Shown: in pieces, positions 1-13,560 of the stretch
Numbering within the stretch: the stretch's first letter is position 1
Layout: every line of letters begins with the position of its first letter
Source: Sporodiniella umbellata
Taxonomy: Eukaryota > Mucoromycota > Mucoromycetes > Mucorales > Rhizopodaceae
DNA length: 64,000 nucleotides
Direction: 5' to 3'
Assembly (NCBI GenBank): GCA_025677835.1
Contig: JAIXMR010000088.1
Coordinates: 1 to 64,000 of the forward strand
Position numbers and translations under genes: made by a program
The notes under the pieces: generated by a model
Database searches by the model: none
Told to the model about the DNA's origin: nothing
What the model saw: only the letters and a program-made list of their open reading frames with translations

Positions 1-3000
1 AAAAAAAAAGATTTATTTCAAGTTTCAATTTTTGCACTAGGCAGCGACTGAGATCGTTTTTATTTATGTCTGCGTATCGACTACTTTGCTCGGCGTAGTT
101 TGAAAACTATCTAATTAAGCATCCGTAGCAGTTGTGAGGCTGCGATATAATGGAATTAGTAATAAAAAGTGATGTTATAAAATGAAAGGCAAGGAAAGAG
201 AAGAGAAGAGTGAAGTGCTGCCATCGCCCTTGAAATAATTTATGAGAGTCAACGGTAAAGGGTAAAAATGAGTCAGCCAATTTCTTGCTTTTAGTAATAA
301 GATTTCTGGTCTACACAAATTGAATATGCTTAATTTCAATTTAAAGTTTAGGATATAGCTTCAAATTGATACATCTGAAGGATAACCATTACTGGTAAAG
401 ACATTTAGTGAATAAACCAGTATAAAAATTAAACACTAGAAACTTGTATAACATTTGAGCCATTATAAGCGTTTTCGGATTTGATGGCATTGATAGATGT
501 TCCAAGCTGTTTAGCGTGGCTTTTTTTCTTCTAAATTCAAACCAATTTCTAAATATTATTGCGAGTTGATAGTTACATCTTCCATTGAGGCTTTTTCGCT
601 TGTTTTTTTTATATCTTTTTGGTTGAGAGCAACAAAAAAGCATAGCTTTTATTGCTTAGGTTAAAGTTATCGTAAATCTTCAACACATTTTTGTACTGTC
701 CCAAAACAATTGATAGAAGCAAAGGCGTTACTCGGTCCCAAACATATCGACGGTAGCAAAAAGAAAATATGTACATAAAAAAACTAATGATCAAGCAGAA
801 ATACATGTCCTAATCAAGATTGAGGGGGCAGCTTATGGTGTCTTGATTGGCGAGCTTGCAAGCGAGACGTTCAGCTAAAATGAATTCTCAAAAGATTGTT
901 AAAAAGCTTTACGGGAGTTAAAGACCATCGCCGATAATATTGTCAAAAAAAAATCCCCTAGCAAATCTAACGATGGTAGATCGACTATCTCAAGCTTTCA
1001 AACAACAGGTTGGATGGAAAGTTGAAACTGTGAGACTAGTTGTCCCGAGTTTATATACTACTCAGTATATGGAGCTCATGTCTATACCTAATTATATCGA
1101 AGTCCTACCGTTTATGAGAAAAAAGCGTTTGCTTACATTGACATACATGAAGGCAAATCGTCTCAATATCCTTTTTGCTCCACTAATATATAGAAAAAAA
1201 AAATAGATTCAAGCAATCAACAATGCAAAAATACTGGCTTGCTCCGTGAAGAAAAAGAACCGAGAAAGAGCTCGACGTACCTAAGGCTACCATCTAAGGA
1301 CAGCGGTGCTGAGGCTGAAGCGCGTTGGACGCGAGGGATATGGCTCCCAAACCCAAACCACAACAGCCATACCCTCGGAAATTTTGCGATAAACTATTTT
1401 CTTTAAAGAAATGTCGTACATAAAAATCTCCTCACTTTTTCAAGTAAGACCGCCATTTTATATGGTTTGAATATATGCTCACATTAAAAAAAAAAAAAGA
1501 GGTTATTCCCGCCCTTAATTTTTCATATCCCATAGCTTTGTTTTTGTATTAGAGCCATGTCCAATCAGCGGCTCTCAAGACCTTATTGTGGGCAGTAATA
1601 TATCTTGAAAAATGAAGTAACAGACTCGCCCTTTCTAAAAGGCACTCGAAGCGAGTTAATTGCAGAAAAGTGTGAAGAGGCGATGGTTTATATAACTGAA
1701 AAAAGATAGGGGTGTGGTCTTTGAAATTTAGTAAATTTAAGCGAACTATAGCGATACTAACCTATTTCCATCAAAGTCAATCCCAACGACAAAAAACCAA
1801 AGAAAATATCTTTGCTCGCCATTAAAAAAAGTCAACAAAACATTTAGTTATAATCTGGACTATGTTACAGTATACGTTTAATGCAGATAGGCAGAAAATT
1901 CCGTTCTTGTATTGACTACAGATTTTGTTTTTTCTGCAGTAGAATTAGTAAACTATTTTATAGTAAAGGGATTTAAACAACAAAAATAGCTATATCGCAA
2001 GCTAACTTCTAGAGCTATTAAAATTACATTGCGTTGAGCTTTTTGACAATAAACCATATACTATGTTGAGGAATTCGTGCTAAATAAATCCTTAGTTAGT
2101 GTTACAAAGGTGTGACTTGACGATTAACAGATTGTAGCGTCGACCCGATATATAAAATATTTTGGCGCGTATTGATACTAGTCGTTACACTGCTCGCTGT
2201 ATGGCGGGCGTTTGATATTTGTAATTGAAGAATCCCGCAGGCTTATCCTCAGCCACTCTAGGGAAGAGACATGGAAGAGACGGGAATCCCTAGCCTCGGT
2301 CCCTTATCAACTTTGACTGCTGATTTGTTTTTCGATACAGTATGCCTAAACACCTCTGCCCAAGCCTCCCATACACACTTATCTTGAAAAACAATATGAA
2401 CTCTAGAAGTCAGGTTATACTATATTTAATATCATTGAATTTTCAGATGTACATATATCCTTCATAGACCTTTATAATGTCTATTTAAAAAAAAAAAAGA
2501 ATTAAGATGGCAAGGCTATGCATGCAGCTAACGCTTAGAAAGAGATATCATAAATAGCTGAATGTATTGGGATAAAATATTGTGGCAAAAAAATGAACCA
2601 GCAAAGTTTAGTACTGTGTATCTGGAAAGCTTTTATCAACATTCCGACATTTTACTTCAGGTTTTCTTTTGAGAAGCGATGAAAACCAAAAAAAAAATAT
2701 AAATACCAGATCTAGCATATAATTATATATATTATCTATTAGTTTGACAATTGTTGTATTAAAATTCATATTTTTCTATATTATGGACAAAATGTGAACA
2801 AAAGGAGATGTCCGAAGAATTGATCCGGCTTGATGGATGATAATGTTAAGGTATAAATTCTTATGTAAAATTTGTTTCTTTTTCTAAAATAATTAAAGAT
2901 TTCGAAATATCAATTTCAAATGAAATCTTGTTTTCTAAAATATAATTAATTTCTTTTAAAATCTCATGGTTGCTCTTTGGTTTATTGTTTATCTCTTTTG

Positions 3001-3092
3001 ATACTTAAAAGCGTCACAACAAATTCAAAAAGATACACGTATAAGCTAATGTAATATTTAGAAAAAAAAAGAAGCCTCCTTTAATTTTCGGC
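1..3092. other. AT-rich spacer, no gene recognised
   Basis: This stretch is AT-rich, with frequent stops in all frames and no reading stretch I can assign to a family. The longest plus-strand stretch (940-1206, 88 codons, TTG-type start) ends in poly-lysine from an A-run and shows no recognisable motif. Minus-strand stretches at 389-643 and 609-806 are equally featureless. A GC-richer patch at about 1,250-1,380 contains a strong hairpin, listed separately. A second GC-richer patch lies at about 2,210-2,370 and is not assigned. Confidence 0.6.
1332..1377. repeat. Strong imperfect inverted repeat (hairpin)
   Basis: The left arm at 1332-1345 (CGAGGGATATGGCT) pairs with the right arm at 1365-1377 (AGCCATACCCTCG). 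The stem has 13 pairs with one bulged A, and the loop is about 19 nt. It sits in a locally GC-rich patch inside an AT-rich spacer. Its function is unknown: it could belong to a structured RNA or be the relic of a mobile element. Confidence 0.6.
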
Positions 3093-5199
3093 CTAGTTGT
3101 TTGTGGACTTTTCTATTTTTTCTTTGACTAAGCCCATAGTTCCAAGGAAAACGGTGGTTTTAACATATTCTTCTTTTTTACGTGCGTCATCCCAATGAAG
3201 TTCCTCTGCCATAATCTCTATAACACGAGGGAGCGATTGAAAGGCAGCTTCAGCGTTTAAAAATGCTAAACGTGTACGACGAGCTAGTACATCTACAGCG
3301 GTATTGGCCATCTCTTGTCGAACGGTGTAACGGATTTCTGCCTCAATATAAGGATAATTATGAGAAATGCGCTTGCCATATTTGGGCCAGCTTGCATTAG
3401 TGGGGTCGTCAATAGAGGCCACTTGCCAAGATCTATTACCATAACTACGAGCCAAATGTTGAGCTACTTCTGTATCCATTCCAAACTCTTGAACAAGACG
3501 GATGAACATTGTGCTACTATAACCTTCACTACCTATCAACTTAGTACTTTCCGTCAAACATGATTTCTCAGGTTGCAGGTTGAAGACTTCGATTGCACAA
3601 TCGACTGTCTCTTCAGCCATTGCGCGATATGTGGTCCATTTTCCACCTGCGATTGTAATCAGTTTGTTATCGCTGACATTAATCATATGATTTCGTACAA
3701 GCGACTCAGTGTTTCGAGCGTTGGGGTCTCGAACTAAGGGTCTAATTCCAGACCAAGCAGCAAGTACATCGCTTCGTCTGACCTTGACATCTATATACAC
3801 AAAACATCGATAAGAAGCTTGGAAGTACTTCTTTCGTTCTTTTTTTTTATATACCGGCACTTAAATAATGAGAGACCTCATCCAAAATCCAGTTAATCTC
3901 GTCTTCTTTAGGTATGGGGTTTTGAGTAACTTCGGTTGGTGAATCAGTAGTACCAGCAATGGTATTGCCCTGCCAAGGTAAAAAGAAGATGACACGGCCA
4001 TCGCTTGTAGCAGGGTCTAATAGCCCCATATTTCTTGGACTATAATAATTGGGCAAAATGATGTGTACGCCTGCTGAGGGAGCTACAATGTCCATATTTT
4101 GGGCATCATCCATTTTTCGGAGACCGTCACTAAAAGGGCCAGTTGCATTGATGACGCCTTTAGCTTTTACAGTCCATTCGTCACCACTGATGGTATCTCT
4201 CATTTTAGCACCATTAATGAGACCCTTTTCATTTTTCGTAAGGCCAGTTACCTCACAATGGTTGGCAACCGTTGCACCGTGACAGGCCGCAGTCATAGCC
4301 AGGGCAACGTTCATTCTAGCATCATTATGTTGACCTAAAATCTCAAGTCAAAATTTGGATCTTTACTTCCTTTTTTATAGTTACCATCATAATATACTAA
4401 GGCGCCAACAAGCTCATCTTTTTTGAGCATAGGGAAAGCTTCTAAGGCCTTGGATCGAGTTAAAAAGTAGCTACTTTCCAAAGCTTCTCGTCCAGCAAAC
4501 ACATCGTAAAGCTTGCAACCTACCCAATAGTATGGGATTTGCCACCATCTAAAAAAATACTCGTGTCAACCGTCAATACGTTTCACATAAACGGAAAACC
4601 TTACTGATAAACGGGAAGCATAATAGGTAATTGGTCAGAAAGATGAGGGGCGATGTCCAAAAATATTTTTCTCTCGTGGAGGGCTTCGCAAACCAACTTG
4701 TATTGCTCATAGTCAAGTTCCATAACAGCTTTTTGCAAGTAACGGACACCACCATGCACTAATTTGGTAGATCTAGATGAAGTGCCTAGATAAGAGTAAG
4801 ATTTGTGAACTCGATGGTCAAATTACCTGAAGCAAAGTCATCTCTTTCAACTAAAGCAACTTTTAATCCTCGAACGGCAGCATCAACAGATACACCTGCA
4901 CCTGTTGCTCCGCCTCCAACTACTAAAAGATCATATTCTTCGCCGCTTTTCAGCTTCTTTAACATTTCTTCACGGCTTGGCACTTCCCAAAAATCTTTGT
5001 GCTTTTCTTGTAAAGCCTCAGCGAATGCCTTGTTACGAACCAATAAACTTGGTAAATTTGATGCGGATTCTTGGAGTTTTGTAGTAGAGTAGTATAAATT
5101 ATGCTGTTTATCCTTCATGTAATAAGCCAAGCTGGTAGCGGCAGTGGCTGCTGTAGCTACAGATAGCAGCTTTTGAGTCTTTGTAAATTGTTTCCACAT
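3093..5199 (-). CDS. GUT2: FAD-dependent glycerol-3-phosphate dehydrogenase, mitochondrial
   Basis: Five exons on the minus strand: 5199-4827, 4785-4605, 4548-4385, 4334-3855 and 3790-3093. They join in one frame to 631 residues, with introns of 41-64 nt, all GT-AG. The protein oxidises glycerol-3-phosphate to dihydroxyacetone phosphate at the inner mitochondrial membrane and passes electrons to ubiquinone. It has an N-terminal hydrophobic segment (about residues 11-28) and the FAD dinucleotide-binding motif LLVVGGGATGAG (from residue 91). The family stretches THR-type 'STKLVHGGVRYLQKAVMELD' and 'VRRSDVLAAWSGIRPLVRDP' are present, as is 'TIAGGKWTTYRAMAEETVD' near the C-terminus. It ends without the EF-hands of animal GPD2, as in fungi. 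The cytosolic partner enzyme GPD1 lies 28 kb away. Confidence 0.95.
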
Positions 5200-7623
5200 A
5201 GTAAGCGTTGAGTGGGAATCAGGAAAAGAAAGGGGAAAAAAAGAAAAAAAAGGGAAAAGACTGTTGTTAGCCTTTTTATGTAAGTTCAGCTCCGAACCAT
5301 CGCTCTAGGTTTTTTAGTTCATAAAAATAAATACACGTGAACTTGTGTTTGTTTTCAAAGACAAAATAGAGCTGCATCTTTAGTACTTCACTTTGAGCAG
5401 AAAATAGTCCTTTTCTTTTTGCGCCAAAGGCGCCTTCTGGGGCTGATAGCTTTATTCAAACAGTAAGAAAAAAGAAAGATAACAGCTTACCAGAGTACTT
5501 ATGGAAAGCATCTTCGTAAGATTATGCTTGACTAAAAACGAACCAAGAGCCTGAAACTATTTTACAAAAACGATTTCATTTTTTCGTACTTGAGATATCA
5601 AACGCAAATTGCGCGTCATATTATTGCGCTCTTTTATTTGAGATTTTTCTATTTTTTTCTTAAAGCCCCTTCATTATAAAATTCTTATCTAATACTGATA
5701 AAGGCGAATAACGTATGCAGAAACAGTTAGGCAAAAAAGAGCTGAGAAATACACAGTACACTGAAGTTACACTGATAACTTTGGCTGAAAAGAAAAAAGC
5801 ACAGCAACTTTTTTTTAGAATAAAAGATAGGTGAAATGTTTCGATAATGTAAATCGAATCATTATTAATAATTATAAATGTTGATCTTTTTTATAGCGGG
5901 GGTTGAGGCCTGTTTTTTTTTTTTTTTTTTATTCAGAAAAAAAAATTGATCCTAAGGCAGTCCTTTCCCAAAGCCACGGCAAACGCTGTTTACTCCTGAA
6001 ATAAAATACTTTTAAATTTGAATTTCAAGCAACAGATAAAAAGAACTTTGCTGGTTTTTATTATATATAAAGTAAACAGGCTAATGTGTTTGACAGACCA
6101 TATAGATGTTAAGCACGAAAACTTTTTTTTAGTATCCAGCTGTTTCAGAGTATGTCAATCTTTCTGAGTTTGTGTTTTGACGTGTCTAGTAAATTTCAAA
6201 AGGGCCAAGTTCCCTTAATACTTCAGGAGTGTTTTGTCAATATTACCCCACATGTTTAATATGTGTATAACTTACTTACCTTTCATATAGTATGAAAAGC
6301 TAACTGAGGAAGAAGAAAAACATAATTCTAGATTTACTGTAAAAAAGTAATCCATCTTTTTTATGTTGGTTTGATATAATCAAATGCTGTAACAGTCAAT
6401 AGTCGAGAAAAACTTTTTACTTTGTAAAGAATACAGTTGAAAAGTATTATCTGCAATTAGTACAAAATTACAAAATGAAACCTTAACCATATATATTATT
6501 TTTACTAAAAAAATGCGTAGTTACTGGGACCTTACTCCAGGGCTGCTAACAATCAAAAGTTTACGAGATGCACAGAGGTCCCAAAATTGCTGTTGTATGT
6601 TTGTGTACTACGAATTGCGAAACTGGTTTCAGAAACACTGTAGCCCAACTGTTGTCTTCATATATTCTTTAGTTGTCTTGAACTAAGAGTTCTTAGGCGT
6701 GTTTTCAATATAACATATTATGCCACTGTTTTTTTATTAGTGTTCTGTGCTAGTGCGAATGTTATGCATGTCTAAAGGTAAACACGGTGTATTCGCATAC
6801 TTTATATCCCAGTTCTCTAGTTACAGGACAAAATTTTATAGTCAGTTTCCTCTTTTTATTTTTAACTTTTTATGTCAGGGTTTTATATAGTGAACCTTAG
6901 CCTTACCGAACTACCATTACAATTCTTGTAATTTTTGTAAATCACCTCTATACTTACTAGTCTCTCTTTGATCCCAGCTAGTTTTTTTTTTTTTTTCAGA
7001 TTAGTGAGATATAGCAGCTGCTTTTGGACAAAGGCACAATAAAACGCAATTTTTTAAAAGCACGATGTATAAGGGTAGACGTTTCTATATTGGGGAATTT
7101 AAAAATACAAAAAAATAACTAAAAGTTTTTTTTCCTTTCAAATTTCTAAAAGAAGTTAGAATTTATATTAGTTTTTAGATCAAATGTTATCTAGTCCAGT
7201 CATTTCAGTCTTTCATCCCTTATTCCCTTAAAACCACAAAAGTTATCCAAAATAAGAATAATGTCCGTCGTTTGAAAAACAGACTATATATATACTAAAA
7301 GATTAATTTTTATTGGTTGAGAACGTCTTCCAAGATTGCTTTAAAAATCTTTATGATAATAAACGTTTTATTTATTCAAAAGCTCAAGTCAAAGACTAAC
7401 TATTCTTTCACAGATCTATCTCTACACCTTTTTTCTGTTCCAAAATTCTAATGTATTAAAGGCGGTATGCATTATAAATAAAACTAGCTAGGTCATAAGA
7501 AAAACTATACCAAGCGCTCTTTTTATTGGGTTGTTCTCGGGGACGCGTCACTATTGTAATTTTATGTTCTGATACGCACACTCTTCTACACTTTGCTCCC
7601 CTCATATTTTCTTCTTACTTCAA
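5200..7623. other. AT-rich spacer between divergent GUT2 and BLM10
   Basis: This 2.4-kb spacer separates the divergently transcribed GUT2 and BLM10 genes and should carry both promoters. It has homopolymer runs (for example a T-run near 5,910-5,930) and no coding stretch that I recognise. An 8-bp inverted repeat, TGGGACCT (6525-6532) with AGGTCCCA (6576-6583), encloses 43 nt. I see no tRNA or other RNA gene. Confidence 0.6.
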
Positions 7624-10600
7624 ATGACATCAATGTCTGCTACTCGAAATGAGGAGCACCATACGATGAACTATTCTCAAAGTTTGCCTTATTTTAGCTC
7701 TATAAATAATGAAGCGGGCGATTGGCTTTTGGAAATTCAAAGTAACCTTGTTCTTTGTGTCGAAGCAAAAGATTATGCAACTGGCACTGTAGCCTGGATT
7801 AGACGGTTGACAAGGTAAATCGAAAGAGCTACTTAGACACTCCATTGTTTGGATTCTAAAGAGCGTTAGTTATTTGGATATGAAACATACTTTGCCAAGA
7901 CAATTACGTGCAAGCATCGCTAAGCTCATGTACGAGCTTACTGTTACTCCCGGAATGGACCCCGCACTTATAGAGCTGTGGGCAACAACTTGTATTAGGC
8001 TGATAAGGTATAATCTCTGTTCCTTAGGTTGTGCTGTCGATATTTTGTCTGAAAAGTGCATTTGAAATAGAAACAGGGATAGGCTAGATTCTGTTGATCT
8101 ACAAATTGAATGGCGCCCAATATATGAATTGATAAACGAAACACTTTTCCCTAAGTCTAGAGAACGAACTTTGATCAGCGAATCGTAAACGAAAAAAAAA
8201 AAATAGTATTGTGGTATATAGTTAATGAACGTTTTTGATAGTAAAATGATATCACCTGTGTTGAAGCTTGCCGAGCTATCCCAACGCTTTTTTTCACCCA
8301 ATGCTGCTTATGAAATACTCTCAGAGTTTTTACCCAAATTCACAATACACTCTATAGCGGACGCTATTCTTTCTCAAGGATACCTTGCTCTGTTTTTACC
8401 TGTAGAATATAGTACGACTCATACAATGGGCCCTCACGACTATTTGCCGACTCTATTTTCATTGTGGTCTTTGATTACCTGCTCATCTGCCTATGACGCC
8501 CAATTTACTTATCTTATCTCTCGTATTGCTGAATTTAATTTACCATACGGTACTTTAGACGTAGGTTTATTTACAAAACAGCAAATACAGTCTGTTTTCA
8601 CGGTGGGAATGAAAATGATGAGTTTACCTGTTGGTACGCGTAGTGACGGAACTAGTTCAACTGGTGGAGCAGCTGGAGGTGCAACCACAGGATACGGAGC
8701 ATCTGGTATTCGTATAGATTCGAAAGCCGGCAGTGCCTTGCTACTAAGAAAAAAGCCTGTAAGGATACCAAATACTGTAATACGATCAGCTGAGCATTTA
8801 TTAGGAAAAATTTAAAGCATTGGCACGATTCATTGTTTACACAATAATGGAAGATGAAGACAAAAGAAGCTACACATTGACATCTTTAGCAGAAATGATA
8901 CAGGCAACAGAACTTTACTTTCACCCTTCTAACCATGGCTCTTGGGCCTATATGCTTACACAGTTTGTTCGTCACTTGTGCCATGAGTTTCTGAAACGAT
9001 GGAGAGAAGAAGAAAAAGACGATTGTAAAACACCTGAGAAAAGAAAATTGTCAATTCAAATTAGGAGGCAATTTGTTATTATACTACGACCTGTTCTTTA
9101 TTTGAGTATGTTTGGAAAAGATCAGTTCATATTGTCTGCTAGCCTTGCTTCGCTTCGATATTTGGTTTGGCTTGAACCTTCTATCATCTTTCCGGGACTT
9201 CTTGAGCGTGTTTATCCATCTCTAGAAACACTCACTGAAACACATCGTACAACTAGTGCTTTGGGAATTTTGATTGATGTGGCCAAGCCTTTGTTCTCGC
9301 GTCAGAACTATCCAGCAGGTGGCAAGCATCTACTCCCTCTTCTAAATCTTGCTATCCCTGGCATAGATATGAATGACCCTTTGAAAACTATCACGTCCCT
9401 AATGTTTATCTCAACGGCCCTAATGACAGTTCCTATAATGGATATGACACACCAGTTAGGGGACTATACTCCTTTAGAAAACATCGAAAACCCCTTTGGA
9501 GAGTTTTCGTTAGAGACAGAGGACTACCTTATAAAAATGTCAACCACACAATTCGAAGAATGGCTAGGAAAGTTTATAAACCGTATTTTCACTATATTTG
9601 AAAATTTACCTCAGGAAAATCGAAAAAAACAAGGAAGTACCTCACACACAATAGAATCGGGTCTTACACAAGTTGTACTTCATACTTGTGACGTTGTTTT
9701 TGGACAGCTTTCCGAAGACTTGTTTGATTTAGCTTTACGCTTGATTGTTGACTTTGTAAGAGATCGAGTAATATCGAATGCAACACGAGCCGTTGGCCTT
9801 TTATGCGATCTGACAACCAGTGTGAGCCCAGCCAAAGCAGCAAAGCACTTTATTCCCCTCTGTATAGAGAACATCAAAACAGAGTTAGAACATGGCGCAT
9901 CTTTGACGGTTAGCTATGCCGCCTCATCACACGTTTCTCAGTCCGATGCTGCTTTCCATTGGTACCAAAACATACTGTTTTCTACAGTGTCTAATATGGG
10001 AGCAGAGGTTCTTAACTATAAGCAAGAGCTACTTGATATTACCGACTTAATGATATCAAACTGTCGTAGTCGGTGTGGTATAATGTGGACCGGTAAATTG
10101 ATAAGAAATATACTTTTTACACTGCTACAAGTCTATCCTACGGACTTCAAAAGCTTAAACCCTTCTTTATGGAACGATCGTGGATTTATGGCAAGCTCTG
10201 CGCACCAAACATGGGGCAAACCTGGAAACCCAGCAGATCTTGAAATTGTATGGCATTTTCCAAGTGAAGCTGAAAAAGACTTTGCTTTACATTATTTACT
10301 CCGTTTATGGACTCCTACTGCTCAAAAACTTAATGAGATTATTCAAGAAGATGTGTTCGCTAACAGCTATGAAAAAACAAACGAGTTGTGCCGTCTTTTA
10401 ACTATTATAAGAAACTGTCTTATGGGCAGTTCCACCATGGTGGCCGATGATGGCGACTTGGATAGCGACCGTACAAAATCCAACGATGAAGACGATGAAG
10501 ATCAGCACCAATATGTTGCTAAAATACTTGAGGTCGGATACGCTTTTGCTGACTTAAACGAATCTCGTACTCAACAAGCTAGATTTCTTCGAAAATCTGC

Positions 10601-13560
10601 TGGCGAACTGATCCACAAGCTGGCTATTTTTTTTAAAACAAAGAGAGAAGACGATATTGAAAGCATCAAGATATGGATTAAAATAGCCCGTGTCTATCTT
10701 TCGGAACGAGGTGTTGAAAAATCGCAATTTGAGCGTAGTAAAGCAGGATATAGCTATGCAAAAAATGTTGACAAAACGCCTTTATGTAAAAAGCAGTACC
10801 CCCGCAATGTGCTGGTTAGAAGAGCTTACAATCACCATTTGTTAAGATTGCGGCAAAATGTTCAAGGAAGGTTAAGAACATCTCATCACGATTTGCTTCT
10901 TTTGGACTTGCTTGACTTTTCTTTAAGTGCTTATGCTGAAATAAGAAAACCTAGTCAGGTAGCTCTATCTGCCACATCCCGCTGCTTTAGAGGTTCCAAA
11001 ACCCTAATACTACCTGTGATGCTTAACGCCCTTCAACCTTCTACCTCTCCAGACCGTATGAAAGGTTCACTGTATCTATTCACTCACAAATCGCTTCTAC
11101 TTCCATGTCTTCGAGATTGGAACTTCATTCCAGACTTTGTTGCCGCCTTATGTAATGCTCAACATCAAGATAAGCCGACAATCCAGGAGCTGATCCGTAA
11201 AGTTTTTATAGAGTACATATCTAGTGTACACTCGCTTTCGTTTCGCGTTCTTCCACCTAAAGACATAAGCTCCTCCCTTACTTATATTGGATCGGCTAGC
11301 CAATCAGAAGTTGAAAAACGGAAGCAACGAGTACAGTTCCGTGAATCTCGAATGGTTGAGCGCTACAATGGATTAATGGGTTTTTTAATAGAGTTTCTGC
11401 AGGACTCTCGAGTACATTGGCGCTTTGCTACTATGGCAGCCAACTTTATTGAGGTTTTATTAAGAGTTGATGCAAAACCCACCCACGAATTGGCGGATTT
11501 TGCAAACCTAGCAACTCTTTCTGAACTTCCTACTATGAGACGTATCGGTATTAGTGTTACAATACAGATTCTACTGTATATAAAACAAAGAACATTAGCA
11601 GATGGAGATCTAGATTGTTTAATCATAAAGAAGAAACTTTGTAATCCTTTAAAGTTGAAAGTAGACAGTACGCCGTCTTTCAGTTTTGAAAGCATTGACC
11701 GAAGGTACATATGATAGACCCACCTTAAAATGCTTGCTAAATCTGATTTGCATACAGTCTATTTGTAGATGATACTACTTTAGGGTGGTATGTATGGCCA
11801 GAGTCTTTTACAGCTTACCAAAAGAATACTTGCGACAAGCTATTTGATGCCATTGAACCAGACTCACTACCTGCCTATAATACGTTTTTAAATGCTTTTA
11901 CAAGCGTAGACTATTGGGAAAAACTCAGTGCTTACTTGTCTGAAGAAGTACATCAAAAGGCCGATGATAATTTTAGTGAGTCGTACGCACGACTTTTTAG
12001 TAGTATTTTCCAAACCTTTCAAGACTTGCCGTTAAACGCTGCCAAGGCTGCGATTGAATCTCTTTGTAAGGCCACTGATCAAAAAAGCGCTCAAAGAGCG
12101 GCGTCTGAAGTGTTGGCAGGCTTGATTCGAGGAACGAAGCATTGGAACGAAAGCAAACTTGAAAACCTTTGGTCTTGGCTTAAACCTCTCCTAAAAAAAG
12201 TGTTTGCAAGTATCACTCCTGACTCTCTAACATACTGGGAAAGTTTCGTTAAGTTTTGCTTTATTCGTCGAGATCCTCGTCGTTTAGACCCACTTATAAG
12301 CATTCTGCTTTCGTCTGAACTCGACCCCACATCTGACGCGGCATTCAATGAAGCTCGCAAACTGCTTTTAGTTCGTGCAGCGATTGTAAAATTACAATGG
12401 AGATACTTGCCTTTAATACCACAGCTGCTTCCTTCTTACTTGAATAACTTAAACCATCCATATAAGCAAGTGAGGGAAGTAATTGGCGGGAATATTTATG
12501 AGTTACTTCAGTATGACTGGGTTCCATCCTACCCTTCTATTGATCTTCTTCTAAAAGCAAATGCAGCAAGCGATGGCGTTGGAAATGTACCCATAGATCT
12601 CAATCCACAGCAGCAGTCATTTGTTCAAGAGATAATTCATAAGCTGGACACGTGGCTCGCTGACATGAACGGTAACACTGTAGCTAGCGATTATGCCCAT
12701 GGTAGCAAAACTGTTCTTTGTTGGTTACATGAAGCCTTAGTTCATTGGAGATTACCCGGAATTCTACCTTACGTTCCTTCTTTCCTACCCAAAATATTTG
12801 TGATGCAAGAAATGAACGACGATCAAGACCTTCAGGTCATGGCAACGCGAGTCTTGAATCTAATAGCGCAGCTGTCTTATCCCCCAAACATGCTGCCTGG
12901 GCTTATTGATCAATTTCTTAGCATCTTAACGAAATCTACAAGCTGGCATATTCGTATTCGCGTGCTTCCTATTCTACAAGTTTTTTTCTTCAAGCATCTG
13001 TTTGCTATGACAGGTTCTCAGCCTTTGCGTATAATGGAGGTTGTCAGTCAAATGTTACTTGATACGCAGATTGAGGTCCGACAACTAGCTTCAGTAACGT
13101 TAGGCGGTTTGATCAGATGCTCTCAGCGAGATGCTATACAATCTCTTCTTAACCAGTTTGAAAAACAAGTGCACTTTAAAATACCCAAACGTAAGCGTGA
13201 TCCTGTAACGGGAAAAAATATAGAACCCGCTGGATTTGCAGAGGCCGTATTACAAAAACATGCTGGTGTTCTTGGTTTATCATGTTTAATAAACGCGTTT
13301 CCCTACGAGGTTCCTGAATGGATGCCAGGAGCGTTAATGAGGTTGGCGAACTGTATATCAGATCCAGCTGCTGAAATTCAGGTATGTATGACACGGCATA
13401 TAACAACTTACTTAGTATTATTTAGGCTACTGTTAGAAAAACATTCTCAGATTTCCGAAGAACCCATTCAGACACTTGGCACGAAGATGTGATAAAATTC
13501 AATGAAGATCAACTATCTGTATTAAACGATATGCTAATATCTCCTTCCTATTACGCTTAG
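7624..13560 (+). CDS. BLM10: Proteasome activator Blm10/PA200 (PSME4 family)
   Basis: Seven exons: 7624-7814, 7870-8007, 8071-8184, 8242-8758, 8805-11704, 11758-13381 and 13426-13560. They give 1,872 residues in one frame, close to human PA200 (about 1,843). The family is a large alpha-solenoid of HEAT-like repeats that caps the 20S proteasome and stimulates ubiquitin-independent peptide hydrolysis. Diagnostic features are the C-terminal region '[17 protein letters not shown]' and the last residues SPSYYA. The terminal YYA is the Hb-Y-X-type tail that docks into the 20S alpha-ring pocket. The 46-nt intron 8759-8804 and the 53-nt intron 11705-11757 resolve what would otherwise look like frameshifts. 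An ATG at 7624 opens the frame; a second ATG at 7630 would shorten the protein by only two residues. Confidence 0.93.

Noticed and set aside
940..1206. 88-codon plus-strand reading stretch as a gene
   Set aside because: It lacks an ATG start (TTG only), has no recognisable motif and ends in an A-run; unsupported.
8759..8820. Apparent frameshift in BLM10 between two long reading stretches
   Set aside because: A 46-nt GT-AG intron (8759-8804, GTAAGG to TTATTAG) joins the two frames in phase, so no mutation is needed.
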